DNA of 64,000 nucleotides from Paenibacillus_E sp052115445. GTDB taxonomy: Bacteria; Bacillota; Bacilli; Paenibacillales; NBRC-103111. The stretch lies in assembly GCF_052115445.1 (NCBI RefSeq), contig NZ_JBFRGR010000006.1, positions 271,133 to 335,132 of the forward strand, in the 5' to 3' direction. The position numbers and the translations under genes were made by a program. Positions 9,701 through 17,415 of the stretch are shown here, piece after piece. Positions within the stretch are counted from its first letter, which is position 1; every line of letters begins with the position of its first letter. Below the pieces are notes generated by a model. That model ran no database searches. It was not told where the DNA came from and worked only from the letters and a program-made list of their open reading frames with translations.

Positions 9701-12163
9701 CTCGCACATATTGCGGTGCTTCCACAGCAGGCTGCTACAAGAGAAAATACGAACTATCTGCAAATGAGAACGATCATGGTATGGGCAAAATCTGTTTCCA
9801 CAACTAATGGGGAAAATCTTGCCTTGCATTCGCTGATTACAGCGGGAGTTAATGGGATTGTGACGGGCACGCCAAGTGCGGCTTTCAATGCTTTAAGTGT
9901 GTATAACAATAACACGACCTTGATACGCAAACCGTACATTATTGGACATCGCGGACTGCCGACGGCTGCGCCAGAGAATACGATTGAGAGTAATATGTTG
10001 GCGCTGGATAATGGGGCAGATTTCATTGAAAATGACGTTTATATTTCCAAGGATGGCTACCTCGTCATTCATCATGATGGTGATTTGAAGGGAACGACGA
10101 ATGGCACGGGCAATATCGAGAATTACACATTGGCTGAAATTAAGGCACTCAATGCCAATAAGCCTCATCCGACGGACTATCCAGATGTGAAAATTCCGAC
10201 ATTGGAAGAACAAATTGACCTCGTTCAGCAACGNGGCAAAATGATCATGAACGAGATTAAGACATCCACACCATCGGCTATTGATGCTTTCGTTCAGTTG
10301 GTCCAATCTAAAAATGCCGAAGCTGATATCGACAACATGTCGTTCGTAGCCAATCAGATCTCGCGTATGAACAGCTTGATGCCGACCATGCCTTCAGGCT
10401 TGTTATCAAGTTTGTCCGGCGGAAACAACGTGAAAGGCATGCTGCGCACAGTACTTAGCTCCATTCAGCCTTTGAATGCTACTTTCAACAATGATTACCA
10501 TGGTATCTCGCAAAACTTTATGGAGGCTGCTAAGCATCGTGGTATCTTGATTTCACCTTGGACAATTAATGATCGAACAGTGTTTAATCGATTCTTCATA
10601 AATGGCGCTTGGGGCATAACAACCGACTATGCCAACTGGGCTGCGGATATGGCGGCAGCGATTAAACCGGAGAAATCGGAGTTTACGTTCGAGAAGAATG
10701 AAACGATTCCGATTCAAGCCAGCGTGACAACGTACAAAGGGGATACAACAAGTATCGCACCTGAGATTGTTATGTTGGATGGGCAAAATTCCTTTGAAGT
10801 AAACGGCAATGAGGTTACAGCGAATGGTAAGGGTTCAGGTGTAGCGCATGCTTTGTTACGATACACCTACACGATGAATGATGGCAATAAGTATGACTTG
10901 TACACACAGCCAATCACGCTGAATGGACCAAGTGAGCCAAGTGAGCCAAGTGTACCAGATGACAGTGAGCAAAATGGTGGTAGCGTAGGTGGAGGTACGG
11001 AAATTAAGGATTCTCCGTTCAAAGTGACAGATGCGTTGATCCAAGCGGCCATTCAACAATCGGGAACGGACAAAAAGCTGATTGTTACCGTGCCATTGAA
11101 TGAGAAGAAGGATCAAGCAGTTGCCATCCTGGCACCAGCTGCCATTCAAGCCGTGATGTCGGCTGCAAGCAATCATACCGTAATCATTCAAACAGAACTT
11201 GGATCCTATGAGCTGAATCTGTCAGCTGTAGATTTGCAAGCTTTGGCAGTGAAGCACGGAACATCACAAGATAAGCTAAACTTGACCATTCAAATTAAAT
11301 TGAATGAAAAGGCTGTTGCAGAAGCAATTGCAACCGGGAAAGATGTCAAAAAAGCCATCGACTTTACGCTTACAGTGGGAACCGAAGAAGGCAAGAGCGA
11401 AGAAATTTCCAACTTCCATCAGTTTATTGCTAGATCCATCAAGTTGGACGCTGTATCGGACATAAAGGCATTGGCTGCTGTGCGTGTAGAACAAGATGCG
11501 AAAGGCAATACCGTGTATCATCCAGTTCCATTCTCGATTCAAGGTAATGACGTTCTCATCTACAGCCGTACGAACAGCACGTATCTACTGATGGCAAACC
11601 CAGTGACTTTCAGCGATTTAGAGCATCATTGGTCCAAACAGACCGTGGAATCCATGGCGAATAAAATGATTGTTCAGGGTGTAGGGGCTTCGAGCTTTGC
11701 ACCTGATCGTCAAGTAACACGTGCAGAGTTTGCCGCTTTACTGGTGAGATCGTTTGGCTTATCTTCCTCACAATCGACTGTTACAAACTTTAAGGATGTT
11801 AAAGCTGCGGATTGGTTTGCGACGGCAGTTAGCCTTGCGGCAGATGCTGGACTCGTAAGTGGTTATGAAGACCACACATTCCGACCAGATGCACCGATCT
11901 CCCGCCAAGAAATGGCGGTCATGATTGACAGAGCACTGCAATTCGCAGGTTACAGTGCTAAGCTCCAACCAACCAGCTCGGTCACGTTCAGTGACGCAGC
12001 GAATATCGCCGAGTGGGCCAAGGATGCGATCCGAACAGCTTCCAAGCTGCAGATTATTAATGGCAGGGATGGCAATGTCTTTTCACCACTAAGTACCGGC
12101 ACTCGTGCAGAAAGCGCAGTGATGCTAAGCCGCATGCTGCAAGCTCTAAACTTTTCTAACTAA
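6758..12163 (+). CDS. SLH-anchored glycerophosphodiester phosphodiesterase, multidomain (GlpQ-like)
   Basis: The start ATG at 6758 follows AAGAAAGGG; an ATG 36 bp upstream has no ribosome site. The 1801-residue exported protein has a signal peptide (residues 1-33, ending AHA). Next come a CBM9/DOMON-like domain (about 42-235), two concanavalin-like modules (about 250-450 and 632-825) around an Ig-like stretch, and a degenerate barrel-like region (about 830-1055). The GDPD barrel is at about 1060-1300, with catalytic HRG (H1064), E1091/D1093 and HHD (1105-1107). Three SLH repeats (about 1618-1798) bind cell-wall polymer. The family splits glycerophosphodiesters into glycerol-3-phosphate and an alcohol, and may also act on wall teichoic acid. 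Ns fall at 7035 and 10234. Upstream is a terminator leader and downstream is glpP. Substrate specificity is inferred. Confidence 0.9.
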   Translation: MKRYKKVLNSLLVAALVTSLAPIGLMNVQEAHAAEDVRNSLDVRKTVNAPVIDGDLDESLWSINQRLTKQTGGGTFKDSKFGMLWDNKYLYIXVKADDESLTAAGTGNWFEQDNINFFLDPTMHQSAPYATDDMQLGFVYQSDSTSPEFHFGAATNGQSSKDSNKILRAIKKTATGWSLETAVPWDMLKMDPVLTKKLGLEIGVTDRYGADAAQQRNSYWSAYQSSSFWNDTSGFGVINLVDSNPVTDPVNPVLLQENFDANPTGTIPYGWISDVNAGSAPFTVVQDTYGNGRMTFDGKASGKQGRIIAPVQWDNYTVEADVRFETVLDAGRWAALMFRVPSTGKVPYNQMAIRQNGTYEFAYRKADSNWYSPTPISGSWRALTLNSDYTMKVRVFGNNVKEYMKAKSDPTYTMVTDTTLPATVVMEKGKVGLQADQSRVSFDNLKVTRITADRLDLVVPNTMEALSGPISVTGSVYYSDGISEDILNKSIKYYSSDESIIKVSNNSFYPIKAGRATVRVIYDTAEYLQEVTVTPSTVPAKVNSLKHDDGYFVATVNQPVPLNSIVFKADFSDFTSGTVTGSDLTWATSSPSVVVNSTSLSVLQKGVYSLTAQKDGVSISMFVVAKEATDSEYVLYEENFDQLTEGTLPAGWTRKEGTTTSKAVVKTGGFELDAAAAPDNPSRVLLPDFLGAFGNYKIEADVTHLQANDNARWHSIMYRIQNNDYPYYQMAVRKDATAANGVEFAERTTSNAWNVMDTGAFTEAIDPSKLYHYTIKAFDNRVMEMINDKVVVDTDNAGLYAKGRIGLQSNASKMRVDNIRITLQRDALPLSATQKYVSVTEPTTKIAMASTVVTEIATANDLSKLTGTSLPATVILHVNKDLKVTDASSQTVIGDFDSILTTLGTSTMAAFYVKDEQTVDALVPYLKVNSIEDVFVISSNGDLVKKARQAYPIIRGIVDFSGKTIENNDQLLEIRQITNTSLAHIAVLPQQAATRENTNYLQMRTIMVWAKSVSTTNGENLALHSLITAGVNGIVTGTPSAAFNALSVYNNNTTLIRKPYIIGHRGLPTAAPENTIESNMLALDNGADFIENDVYISKDGYLVIHHDGDLKGTTNGTGNIENYTLAEIKALNANKPHPTDYPDVKIPTLEEQIDLVQQXGKMIMNEIKTSTPSAIDAFVQLVQSKNAEADIDNMSFVANQISRMNSLMPTMPSGLLSSLSGGNNVKGMLRTVLSSIQPLNATFNNDYHGISQNFMEAAKHRGILISPWTINDRTVFNRFFINGAWGITTDYANWAADMAAAIKPEKSEFTFEKNETIPIQASVTTYKGDTTSIAPEIVMLDGQNSFEVNGNEVTANGKGSGVAHALLRYTYTMNDGNKYDLYTQPITLNGPSEPSEPSVPDDSEQNGGSVGGGTEIKDSPFKVTDALIQAAIQQSGTDKKLIVTVPLNEKKDQAVAILAPAAIQAVMSAASNHTVIIQTELGSYELNLSAVDLQALAVKHGTSQDKLNLTIQIKLNEKAVAEAIATGKDVKKAIDFTLTVGTEEGKSEEISNFHQFIARSIKLDAVSDIKALAAVRVEQDAKGNTVYHPVPFSIQGNDVLIYSRTNSTYLLMANPVTFSDLEHHWSKQTVESMANKMIVQGVGASSFAPDRQVTRAEFAALLVRSFGLSSSQSTVTNFKDVKAADWFATAVSLAADAGLVSGYEDHTFRPDAPISRQEMAVMIDRALQFAGYSAKLQPTSSVTFSDAANIAEWAKDAIRTASKLQIINGRDGNVFSPLSTGTRAESAVMLSRMLQALNFSN

Positions 12164-12175
12164 TGGCATGGTGAG

Positions 12176-12209
12176 CATCCCCTCTAAGAAAGGAATAGCG
12201 GAGGGGATG
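12176..12209 (+). terminator. Intercistronic hairpin before glpP
   Basis: CATCCCCTC (12176-12184) pairs perfectly with GAGGGGATG (12201-12209). There is no T run, so it may be a leaky terminator or an RNA-stability hairpin. Confidence 0.45.
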
Positions 12210-12261
12210 TTAATCCTGAGCAAACAAATATTTGTTATGGTTAAGGTGGGGGTGGGGGAGC

Positions 12262-12810
12262 ATGTTGAAGAAGTACCCAATTATAGCATCGGTGACCAAA
12301 GACGATCAGCTCGCGAAAGTACTTGAAAGTGATGTGACCCGAGTTAATCTAATGACTGGTCATATTGGCAATTTGGAATCCATTATGGGGCAGCTTCACC
12401 AAGCAGGCAAACAAGTGTATGTCCATCTTGAAATGGTAGGCGGCCTTGGCCGGGACGCACATGCGGTAGGGTATTTAGCCGAAAAGTTTAAAGTGGACGG
12501 AATTGTTACGACCAAGTCCAATGCAGTTGCGGCAGCTAGACAAGCCGGTATCAAAAGTATACAGCGTATTTTTATTATTGATACGGCTGCCCTACAAACG
12601 GCAGTCCGGATGATCAACAGCACACAGCCGGACGAAGTGGAGCTCATGCCAGGCTTAATGCCGAGAGTGATCAAAGAATTGAAAAACACCATCAAACAAC
12701 CGTTAATTGTCGGAGGTCTTATTCGATACGAAAAAGAAATTGTAGAAGCGCTAGAAAGTGGTGCGGATTACATTTCCATTGGAGATCCGAGCATGTGGAA
12801 CGGACGTTAA
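12262..12810 (+). CDS. glpP: Glycerol-3-phosphate-responsive antiterminator GlpP
   Basis: The ATG at 12262 follows GGGGGTGGGGGAG. The 182-residue protein is the normal GlpP size and fits the family throughout: YPIIASV start, VYVHLEMVGGLGRD, DGIVTTKSNAVAAARQAG, IKSIQRIFIID, VELMPGLMP and a phosphate-binding-like GADYISIGDPSMW end. GlpP binds glycerol-3-phosphate and leader mRNA of glp genes, letting RNA polymerase pass leader terminators. It follows the phosphodiesterase gene by 98 bp. Two leaders with a shared motif, one upstream of each half of this locus, are its likely targets. Confidence 0.9.
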   Translation: MLKKYPIIASVTKDDQLAKVLESDVTRVNLMTGHIGNLESIMGQLHQAGKQVYVHLEMVGGLGRDAHAVGYLAEKFKVDGIVTTKSNAVAAARQAGIKSIQRIFIIDTAALQTAVRMINSTQPDEVELMPGLMPRVIKELKNTIKQPLIVGGLIRYEKEIVEALESGADYISIGDPSMWNGR

Positions 12811-12897
12811 GTTTACAAAATGACTAAATTACGATAATTTTCCGCTTACAATTATCCTTTATAGTAAAACTATGAATATCACACGAACTGAAACATC

Positions 12898-13010
12898 GGG
12901 TCGAGACCAGGAGAAAACCCTTGTCCAGGAAAATGTGAAAATAAGCAGGAGCATGCTTGTCATACTCTGAATTGGCTTGTTTTCGTGTTTTTTGGATAAG
13001 GGTTATTTTT
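12898..13010 (+). promoter_or_regulatory. Leader RNA with terminator, probable GlpP antitermination target 2
   Basis: Shares GGGT..GAGAC..GGAGAAAACCCTT (12898-12922) with the leader at 6555-6580. AACCCTTGTCCA (12916-12927) pairs along its whole length with TGGATAAGGGTT (12993-13004), followed by ATTTTTA. GGGT at 12898-12901 could pair with ACCC in the competing form. A TATAGT at 12860-12865 is a possible -10 box. The terminator ends 20 bp before the HAD gene, so antitermination would switch on the whole phosphatase-importer operon. Confidence 0.6.
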
Positions 13011-13030
13011 ATTGAAAGTGAGGCAGTACT

Positions 13031-13909
13031 GTGGCAGATACATCTAGATTTCCTGAACGTGGAATCGATGACAAGATTACTACCCAGCATTTTCAGCGAA
13101 CACATTCAAGGAAAAGCAGTAAGGAGTTGCATTCATTCAAAGGCTATTTATTCGATTTGGACGGTACCATTTATTCGGGCAGTAAGCTTTTGCCGGGTGT
13201 ATTGAGCACCGTGAGCTGGCTGCGTGAGCAAGACAAATCGGTGATGTTCGTTACGAATACGACGATTCGGACCAAGGAAAGCGTGCATCAGCGGCTTATC
13301 GAATTAGGCGTTCCTTGCGAAGTGGATGAAGTACTCACGGCCTTATGTGTGGCTGGGAAGTTTTTTCAAGAGCTTGAGCCGAATGCGACTGTATTGATGA
13401 TCGGTGAAGCGGCCATGGAGCTAGAATTGGCGCGTAATCAAGTAAAGACGACAGAGAATCCGCTGCTCGCAACACATGTGCTTGTCGGATTAGACAGGCA
13501 GTTTACATTTGAAAAGCTAACGGCGGGCGTGAATGCCCTGCGAAATGGGGCTAAGCTGATCGCTGCTAATCCGGATCCCTTTTGTCCAATCGATGATGGT
13601 GTGATCCCGGATACATGGTCGCTTGTGAAAGCACTGGAAACAGCCAGCCTTCAGAAAACCGTCCATGTGATCGGCAAACCATCCGCTTACTATGCGCAAA
13701 AGGCCTTCGACCAACTGCATATTTTGCCATCGGAGTGCTTAATGGTTGGTGATCGGTTATCCACCGATATTCAATTCGGGAATTCGAACGATATGTACAC
13801 CGCACTAGTACTGACTGGTGCTGACGCGAAGAACGACATCGTAAGGACAGGCATTGAACCTGATTATATTTTGCAAGAGCTAAGTGAAATTACATTTAAT
13901 CAACTTTAG
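13031..13909 (+). CDS. HAD-IIA family phosphatase (NagD/AraL-like)
   Basis: Translation probably begins at GTG 13031 after AAAGTGAGG; there is no better in-frame ATG. This gives 292 residues with a 35-residue extension before the catalytic motif FDLDGT. Motif II is VTNTT, motif III K in VIGKPSAYY, and motif IV GDRLSTDI, all intact, with a C2-type cap between. Relatives dephosphorylate small sugar phosphates or glycerol phosphate. It is the first gene of the operon, 11 bp before the ugpB-like gene, which suggests that it acts on imported glycerol phosphate; that role is inferred. A paralogue lies at 49558-50343. Confidence 0.85.
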   Translation: MADTSRFPERGIDDKITTQHFQRTHSRKSSKELHSFKGYLFDLDGTIYSGSKLLPGVLSTVSWLREQDKSVMFVTNTTIRTKESVHQRLIELGVPCEVDEVLTALCVAGKFFQELEPNATVLMIGEAAMELELARNQVKTTENPLLATHVLVGLDRQFTFEKLTAGVNALRNGAKLIAANPDPFCPIDDGVIPDTWSLVKALETASLQKTVHVIGKPSAYYAQKAFDQLHILPSECLMVGDRLSTDIQFGNSNDMYTALVLTGADAKNDIVRTGIEPDYILQELSEITFNQL

Positions 13910-13920
13910 GAGGAAAAACA

Positions 13921-15252
13921 ATGAAAAAAGCACTCGTATCATTACTAATGGTAACTCTGGTAGCAACAGCTTGCGCGAAGGGTGAGAGCAACACGGATAC
14001 CAAGACAGCTGCAGCATCGACATCCCCGACGGCAAGCGCGGAAGCAACAGCGAACACGAAGCCAGTTGAACTGCAATTTTACTTTCCTGTAGCGGTAGGC
14101 GGTCCGATTACGAAACTAATTGATCAGCTAGCTGACGATTTCCACAAAGAAAACCCAACGATTACGGTTAAACCCGTTTATGGCGGCAGCTATCAAGATA
14201 CGATGACCAAGGTTGCAACTGCTGTACAGGGAGGCAACTCGCCAGACGTAGCCGTGCTGCTTTCGACTGATTTGTACAGCTTGATTTCCATGAAAGCTAT
14301 TGAAGATTTGACACCTCGCTTCTCTAAAGAGTATTTTAGCGGCTTCTATGAAGCGTTTATGGGGAACACCAAGTCAGGGGATACGGTATGGAGCGTACCG
14401 TTCCAACGCAGTACGATCGTGCTGTACTACAACAAGGATTTATTTAAAAAAGCAGGTCTTGATCCGGAGAAGGCGCCTGCGAATTGGACGGAACTGAAAG
14501 AATATGCAGCTAAGCTCACGACCAGTGACAAATCGCAGTGGGGGCTTGAAATCCCGAGCACGGGTTATCAGTATTGGATGACGCAAGCATTATCCCTTCA
14601 AACAGGCACCAATATTGTTTCGGCTGACGGCAAGCAAGTGTTCTTCAATAAGCCGGAAGTGCAGGAAGCTCTGCAATTTTACACGGATTTAGGTCGCAAG
14701 GATAAAGTTATGCCAGAAGGTACACTGGAGTGGGCAACCGTGCCTTCCGATTTCATTAGCGGGAAAACGGCTATGATGTATCATACAACAGGAAATCTGA
14801 CCAAAGTCAAAACGGATGCGAAATTCAACTTTGGTGTAGCGTTCCTGCCAGCCAACAAAAAATATGGTTCACCGACAGGCGGCGGCAATCTGTATGTTTT
14901 CAAAAATATTCCAGATGACCGCAAAGCAGCATCCGTTAAATTCATTCAGTTCTTGACACAGCCAGATCGTGTAGCGCAATGGTCAATTGATACCGGCTAT
15001 GTAGGCACGACGAAAGCTGCTTATGAGACAGACAAGCTGAAAAACTACATTAAGGATTTCCCGCAAGCGGCTGTTGCTAGAGATCAACTCCAATATGCGG
15101 ACAGCGAGCTTTCGACATACCAAAACGGTCAAGTAACGAAGCTATTTAACGATAACATCCAAGCAGCTTTGCTAGGAACGATGACGCCGAAAGAAGCTTT
15201 GGATAAATCCCAACAGCAAGCGGATGACATTTTGAAAAGCTTTCAAAAATAG
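13921..15252 (+). CDS. Extracellular solute-binding lipoprotein, UgpB-like
   Basis: This 443-residue lipoprotein has a lipobox LVATAC (Cys18) followed by a Ser/Thr/Ala linker. The mature part resembles glycerol-3-phosphate and glycerophosphodiester binding proteins: FYFPVAVGGPITKLIDQL, KPVYGGSYQDTMTKV, VPFQRSTIVLYYNKD. The start follows TAGGAGGAAAAACA, and the AGG overlaps the preceding stop. It captures the ligand at the outer face of the membrane for the two downstream permeases. The context (GDPD, GlpP, phosphatase) supports a glycerol-phosphate compound as ligand; a generic CUT1 sugar is the alternative. Confidence 0.87.
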   Translation: MKKALVSLLMVTLVATACAKGESNTDTKTAAASTSPTASAEATANTKPVELQFYFPVAVGGPITKLIDQLADDFHKENPTITVKPVYGGSYQDTMTKVATAVQGGNSPDVAVLLSTDLYSLISMKAIEDLTPRFSKEYFSGFYEAFMGNTKSGDTVWSVPFQRSTIVLYYNKDLFKKAGLDPEKAPANWTELKEYAAKLTTSDKSQWGLEIPSTGYQYWMTQALSLQTGTNIVSADGKQVFFNKPEVQEALQFYTDLGRKDKVMPEGTLEWATVPSDFISGKTAMMYHTTGNLTKVKTDAKFNFGVAFLPANKKYGSPTGGGNLYVFKNIPDDRKAASVKFIQFLTQPDRVAQWSIDTGYVGTTKAAYETDKLKNYIKDFPQAAVARDQLQYADSELSTYQNGQVTKLFNDNIQAALLGTMTPKEALDKSQQQADDILKSFQK

Positions 15253-15272
15253 CAGCAAGTAAACGTACAAAC

Positions 15273-15333
15273 GGCAGGGAAGCGTTCGGCTAACGGAGGT
15301 TAACTCCAAGTTAGTGGCCTGCGCTTCCCTGCC
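15273..15333 (+). promoter_or_regulatory. Long intercistronic hairpin between ugpB-like and ugpA-like genes
   Basis: GGCAGGGAAGCG (15273-15284) pairs perfectly with CGCTTCCCTGCC (15322-15333). There is no T run. Such hairpins often protect the binding-protein mRNA and lower permease expression. Confidence 0.6.
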
Positions 15334-15373
15334 TCAGGCTTTCACGACTTGTGAGAAAGAGGGAATTTCCTTG

Positions 15374-16267
15374 ATGCAACCGTCACTTCGAACAAAAAGG
15401 AAGATCAACTGGAGAGAAAATAGTTTCGCCTATGCATTGCTCATACCCTCACTCTTATTTTTAGGCTTATTTACGTTTTACCCCATCTTAAAATCGATCT
15501 ATTGGAGCTTCTACAGCTCCGATTTCACCGACAAAACGTTTGTCGGGTTGGATCAATATGTGCATGTCTTTCAAGACGATATTTTTTTGAAAGTGTTAAG
15601 AAATAATGTGCTGCTTGCGATCGGCACGGTTCCGGTGAGTATTTTACTAGCTATGTACGTAGCCGTATGGGTCAATAATAAGCTCAGAGGCACAGGCTTG
15701 CTGCGTGCACTCTTTTTCTATCCGACGGTCATTCCGATGATTGCTATCGCCAATATATGGCTGTTTATTTATACACCTAGCTATGGCTTGCTCGATAAGT
15801 TTTTAAGTGTGTTTGGCATACCGACTCAGCATTGGCTAGGAGATCCGAATTGGGTCCTCTTTTCGATGATGCTGATGGTGATATGGAAGGAAACAGGATT
15901 TTTTATGATTTTTTATTTGGCTGGCTTGCAAAATTTACCGAAAGAAGTGTACGAAGCTGCGGAAATGGAAGGGGCACGCCCTTTTCAAACTTTCCGTAAG
16001 CTGACGTTTCCACTTTTAATGCCAACCACGCTATTCGTGATGGTAATCGCGACGACGAATTCGTTTAAATTGGTAGATCACCTGTACATTATGACGAAAG
16101 GTGGTCCGAATAACGCAAGTAATTTGCTGTTATATCATATTTATGAGACGGCTTTCAGCTTCTGGGATATGGGAAAAGCATCGGTCCTTACCGTCGTGCT
16201 GCTCGTTATCTTACTTAGTATCTCCATCTTTAATTATGCATTTCTGGATAAACGGATCCATTACTAG
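15374..16267 (+). CDS. ABC transporter permease, UgpA-like (CUT1)
   Basis: The ATG at 15374 follows GAGGG at 15359-15363; an in-frame codon at 15314 would place the start inside the upstream hairpin. The protein has 297 residues and six predicted membrane helices, the first near residues 18-40. The EAA loop reads EVYEAAEMEGARPFQTFRKLTFPLL, cited here only in part: EAAEMEGA at about residues 198-205. The MTKGGPNNAS motif before the last helices is typical of MalF/UgpA proteins. It forms the membrane channel with the UgpE-like subunit 15 bp downstream. Confidence 0.88.
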   Translation: MQPSLRTKRKINWRENSFAYALLIPSLLFLGLFTFYPILKSIYWSFYSSDFTDKTFVGLDQYVHVFQDDIFLKVLRNNVLLAIGTVPVSILLAMYVAVWVNNKLRGTGLLRALFFYPTVIPMIAIANIWLFIYTPSYGLLDKFLSVFGIPTQHWLGDPNWVLFSMMLMVIWKETGFFMIFYLAGLQNLPKEVYEAAEMEGARPFQTFRKLTFPLLMPTTLFVMVIATTNSFKLVDHLYIMTKGGPNNASNLLLYHIYETAFSFWDMGKASVLTVVLLVILLSISIFNYAFLDKRIHY

Positions 16268-16282
16268 AAAGGAGTCAGCATC

Positions 16283-17098
16283 ATGGTCGTAAGGGTCACT
16301 AATCGTTTGGTCATCGCGCTGCTGGCGATCGCTTTTGCTGTACCGCTCGTATGGGCTGTCTTTACTTCATTTACGCCGTCGAGTGAAGTCATTACCCGAG
16401 TAAACCCCTTTGCGGTTCAGCATCCCACCTTCCAAAATTACAAGACTGCTTGGGAAACCATCACCTTCCTTCGCTATTATTCCAATACGATCATCATTGT
16501 ACTTGGTGTGCTGGCTGCACAACTGATTACGGCTACGCTTGCGGCGTATGCTTTTGCTAGATTAAATTTCATAGGTCGAGGCGTTATGTTCATGCTCTTT
16601 CTTGTCCAAATCATGATACCGCCTGACATACTCATTTTTCCGAATTACACGATCATGAAAGAGTTGGGCCTGGTTGACACGAAACTGGCGATCATGCTGC
16701 CGTATTGGGCATCTTCGTTTAGTGTATTCTTGCTTAGGCAAACGTTTAAGCAAATACCAATGGATTTAGACGAAGCTGCAAGAATGGACGGCTGTCGTTG
16801 GTGGCAAACGCTTTGGCACGTGTATCTGCCTTCAGCCAAATCGACCTATATCGCGTTTGGGTTAATCTCCGTCAGTGCGCACTGGAACGATTTCATGTGG
16901 CCGCTGATCATCACGAACTCTATCGAAACGAGACCGCTCACGGTCGGGATTGCGATTTTTGCCCAATCGTTTGAGACAGGCGCGCAATGGGGGACGGTAA
17001 CAGCGGCTACTGTGTTGGTCATCCTGCCGCTATTAACCGCATTTTTCGTCTTTCAACGTCAGTTTGTAGAAAGCTTCATGCATTCGGGTATTAAATAA
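16283..17098 (+). CDS. ABC transporter permease, UgpE-like (CUT1)
   Basis: This 271-residue permease starts at ATG 16283 after AAAGGAG. Six helices are predicted, and the EAA loop is DLDEAARMDGCRWWQTL at about residues 160-176. HWNDFMWPLIIT and the end VESFMHSGIK are characteristic of MalG/UgpE partners. It completes the operon, and no ATPase gene follows, so the transporter must borrow a shared MsmX/UgpC-type ATPase from elsewhere. Confidence 0.88.
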   Translation: MVVRVTNRLVIALLAIAFAVPLVWAVFTSFTPSSEVITRVNPFAVQHPTFQNYKTAWETITFLRYYSNTIIIVLGVLAAQLITATLAAYAFARLNFIGRGVMFMLFLVQIMIPPDILIFPNYTIMKELGLVDTKLAIMLPYWASSFSVFLLRQTFKQIPMDLDEAARMDGCRWWQTLWHVYLPSAKSTYIAFGLISVSAHWNDFMWPLIITNSIETRPLTVGIAIFAQSFETGAQWGTVTAATVLVILPLLTAFFVFQRQFVESFMHSGIK

Positions 17099-17190
17099 TG
17101 ATGGTTGGAAAACAACCAAGAAGCTGATTCATATCCTGCCTGATTGGTTAAATCTTCCTATAAAGACTTTACAATCAGGAGGGATGAAGC

Positions 17191-17292
17191 TTGAGTAAAA
17201 AACTCGCAAAGCGCAGACGCACACCTCTAGCCTTATATCTTGCAGCACTTACAATTACCGTGGCGATCAGTCATATAGAAGCAAAGAGCTAG
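17191..17292 (+). CDS. Candidate small membrane protein (33 aa)
   Basis: A TTG at 17191 is 8 bases after a strong AGGAGG (17177-17182). The 33-residue product has a very basic start (SKKLAKRRR) and a hydrophobic middle (ALYLAALTITVAI), like a single-pass or surface-bound micropeptide. A terminator follows at 17330. It might be a short operon tail or an independent gene. No family was recognised; the evidence is the ribosome site, charge pattern and terminator. Confidence 0.45.
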   Translation: MSKKLAKRRRTPLALYLAALTITVAISHIEAKS

Positions 17293-17329
17293 CTTAAGCG
17301 TTTTTCCTTGCGTACTTATATGAAATAGA

Positions 17330-17357
17330 AAAAAGCCCAATGCATGGGCTTTTTTTG
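17330..17357 (+). terminator. Rho-independent terminator
   Basis: AGCCCA-ATGCA-TGGGCT (17334-17350) is flanked by an A run and followed by seven T. It closes the ugp-like operon or the 33-residue ORF. The rest of 17293-17415 holds nothing else recognisable. Confidence 0.85.
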
Positions 17358-17415
17358 CTATCAGAGCATTATAGACACGAGAGAGTACTAGCCGCATGGA
17401 TCTTTTCCCCTCATT

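Noticed and set aside
9569..10306. Several antisense frames inside the GDPD gene
   Set aside because: They lack ribosome sites and protein-like composition, and overlap a well-supported gene.
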